Source: Neobacillus terrae (GTDB lineage: Bacteria > Bacillota > Bacilli > Bacillales > Cytobacillaceae). Taken from it: a stretch of DNA of 64,000 nucleotides. Below are positions 63,173 through 64,000 of the stretch, piece after piece. The position numbers and the translations under genes were made by a program. The stretch covers positions 1 to 64,000 of the forward strand of contig NZ_JAAOEO010000014.1 of assembly GCF_011393025.1 (NCBI RefSeq), in the 5' to 3' direction. A model generated the notes under the pieces. It was not told the DNA's origin, did no database searches, and worked only from the letters and a program-made list of their open reading frames with translations. Each line of letters begins with the position of its first letter. The stretch's first letter is position 1.

Positions 63173-64000
63173 TTAGCTTACTCGTGTATTTGGTCTCATT
63201 CCGTGTAATTCGCGATTATTGTTTCTTTGTTTTTCTCTCTTAGCAGTTCCTTGACCTGGAGCCTTGAGGATCATTGCAATTATTAAAGAGATAATGTTCA
63301 GAACCGCGATTAATGTAAAGGTTGGAACAAATCCACCTAATGCTGCTGCGATGAAAGATCCAAATAAAGCCCCGAAACCGAATCCCTGATAAATCACACC
63401 ATAGTTTTTGCTTTGGTTTTTCAAGCCGAAGAAGTCGGCTACAATGGCTGGGAAAATAGTAATATTACCGCCAAAGCAGAAAGCAATTCCTGCTACACAT
63501 GCAAAGAATGTTCCATAACTTAAATGAGTGAAGCTTAATACAGTTACAGCAGCTGCTGTTACTAAAAGAGCACCTGAAACAACTTTTAATCGTCCTACTT
63601 TATCGGATAATGCCCCAAGAATGATTCGTCCGCAAGTATTAAAAATAGCTACTAAAGCAACTGCGTTTGCTGCAGTGGAAACATCCAATCCTGCAAGACT
63701 GACACCAATATCCTTAACGATACCAATTAAATATAATCCGCTCATACATGCTGTAAAGAAGATGATGAATAACATGTATGCTTCCTTGGTTTTCAGCATT
63801 TCCTTCACGGTGTACTCTTTTTGTTTTGTTTCTGCAGCTCTATGAGTTGAGTCTTCTAATTTTGCCTCCTTAACAAGGAATGAACCGCCGACGACCATGG
63901 CCATAACAATTAATCCCCAATATAAAAAGGCTTGAGACACACCCGCTGATTGAATTAAAGAACCATTTATATACTTAAATAACAAGCTTCCTGTGCCGTA
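63173..64000 (-). CDS. OFA-type MFS transporter, 5' end outside the window
   Basis: The frame is open to the right edge, leaving about 275 C-terminal residues. At least seven hydrophobic helices are visible. The MFS loop motif reads G-A-L-S-D-K-V-G-R-L-K, and F-C-F-G-G-N-I-T-I-F-P-A-I-V-A-D-F-F-G is typical of the oxalate:formate antiporter (OFA) group, which includes lactate and formate carriers. Substrate not identifiable. Confidence 0.88.
   Translation of the reverse strand, partial: YGTGSLLFKYINGSLIQSAGVSQAFLYWGLIVMAMVVGGSFLVKEAKLEDSTHRAAETKQKEYTVKEMLKTKEAYMLFIIFFTACMSGLYLIGIVKDIGVSLAGLDVSTAANAVALVAIFNTCGRIILGALSDKVGRLKVVSGALLVTAAAVTVLSFTHLSYGTFFACVAGIAFCFGGNITIFPAIVADFFGLKNQSKNYGVIYQGFGFGALFGSFIAAALGGFVPTFTLIAVLNIISLIIAMILKAPGQGTAKREKQRNNNRELHGMRPNTRVS

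Noticed and set aside
1..64000. CRISPR arrays, rRNA or tRNA genes
   Set aside because: No regularly spaced direct repeats, no rRNA-like blocks and no cloverleaf with a T-loop consensus were seen by eye. A tRNA search program was not available.

Overview
The window reads as chromosomal DNA of a low-GC Gram-positive endospore former of the Bacillaceae. Ribosome binding sites are mostly AGGAGG-type, TTG and GTG starts are common, and the order CoA-binding protein (YneT-like) - parE - parC matches Bacillus subtilis. Closest gene types are Bacillus-like (YodB/azoreductase pair, staygreen protein, YdeB-like CarD protein, short-form gnd). The species cannot be fixed from the sequence alone.

Layout. 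1-5.2 kb: a left-truncated IS110-family transposase with a structured 3' region, decayed fragments, a regulator/aminotransferase fusion pseudogene, an ornithine cyclodeaminase-like gene and a nitrilase. 5.2-10 kb: sparse region with small genes, a DinB-like protein, a CarD-like regulator and a cold-shock gene remnant. 9.3-16.1 kb: core genes (yneT, parE, parC, a secreted repeat protein, staygreen). 16.1-18.5 kb: a tight three-gene operon of degenerate tyrosine-recombinase-like proteins. 19.8-27.6 kb: a DeoR-controlled carbohydrate operon (FGGY kinase, short-chain dehydrogenase, sugar ABC importer without an ATPase gene, inositol-monophosphatase-like protein, BtpA/SgcQ protein). 28.2-29.2 kb: remnants of a TRAP transporter.

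29.2-48.3 kb is the most interesting block. A PrpR-like sigma-54 activator sits among one MFS transporter gene and three catabolic operons: nitrilase-hyuA-hyuB; hyuA-hyuB-isochorismatase-like amidohydrolase; and PrpD - acyl-CoA dehydrogenase - MaoC hydratase - class III CoA transferase - CitE-like lyase. Each of the four transcription units starts with a near-perfect -24/-12 sigma-54 promoter (GG and GC 12 bases apart), and each has TGTTTCA boxes about 100-210 bases upstream. The likely scheme is opening of a cyclic amide, imide or hydantoin ring, deamidation, then CoA-dependent breakdown of a branched C5-type dicarboxylate, resembling the itaconate cluster of Pseudomonas aeruginosa. The substrate is inferred, not shown.

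48.5-55.9 kb: an accessory stretch with zinc-ribbon and hydrolase pseudogenes, a candidate SpoIISA-like membrane toxin with small basic partner genes, a thioesterase, and a YodB-type regulator next to an azoreductase. 56-62.6 kb: a pentose phosphate block zwf-tkt-gnd-tal-pgi on the minus strand, with a sigma-A promoter and a palindrome at its start. The right edge carries an OFA-type MFS transporter cut by the window end. Pseudogenes and gene scars are unusually frequent in the accessory parts.
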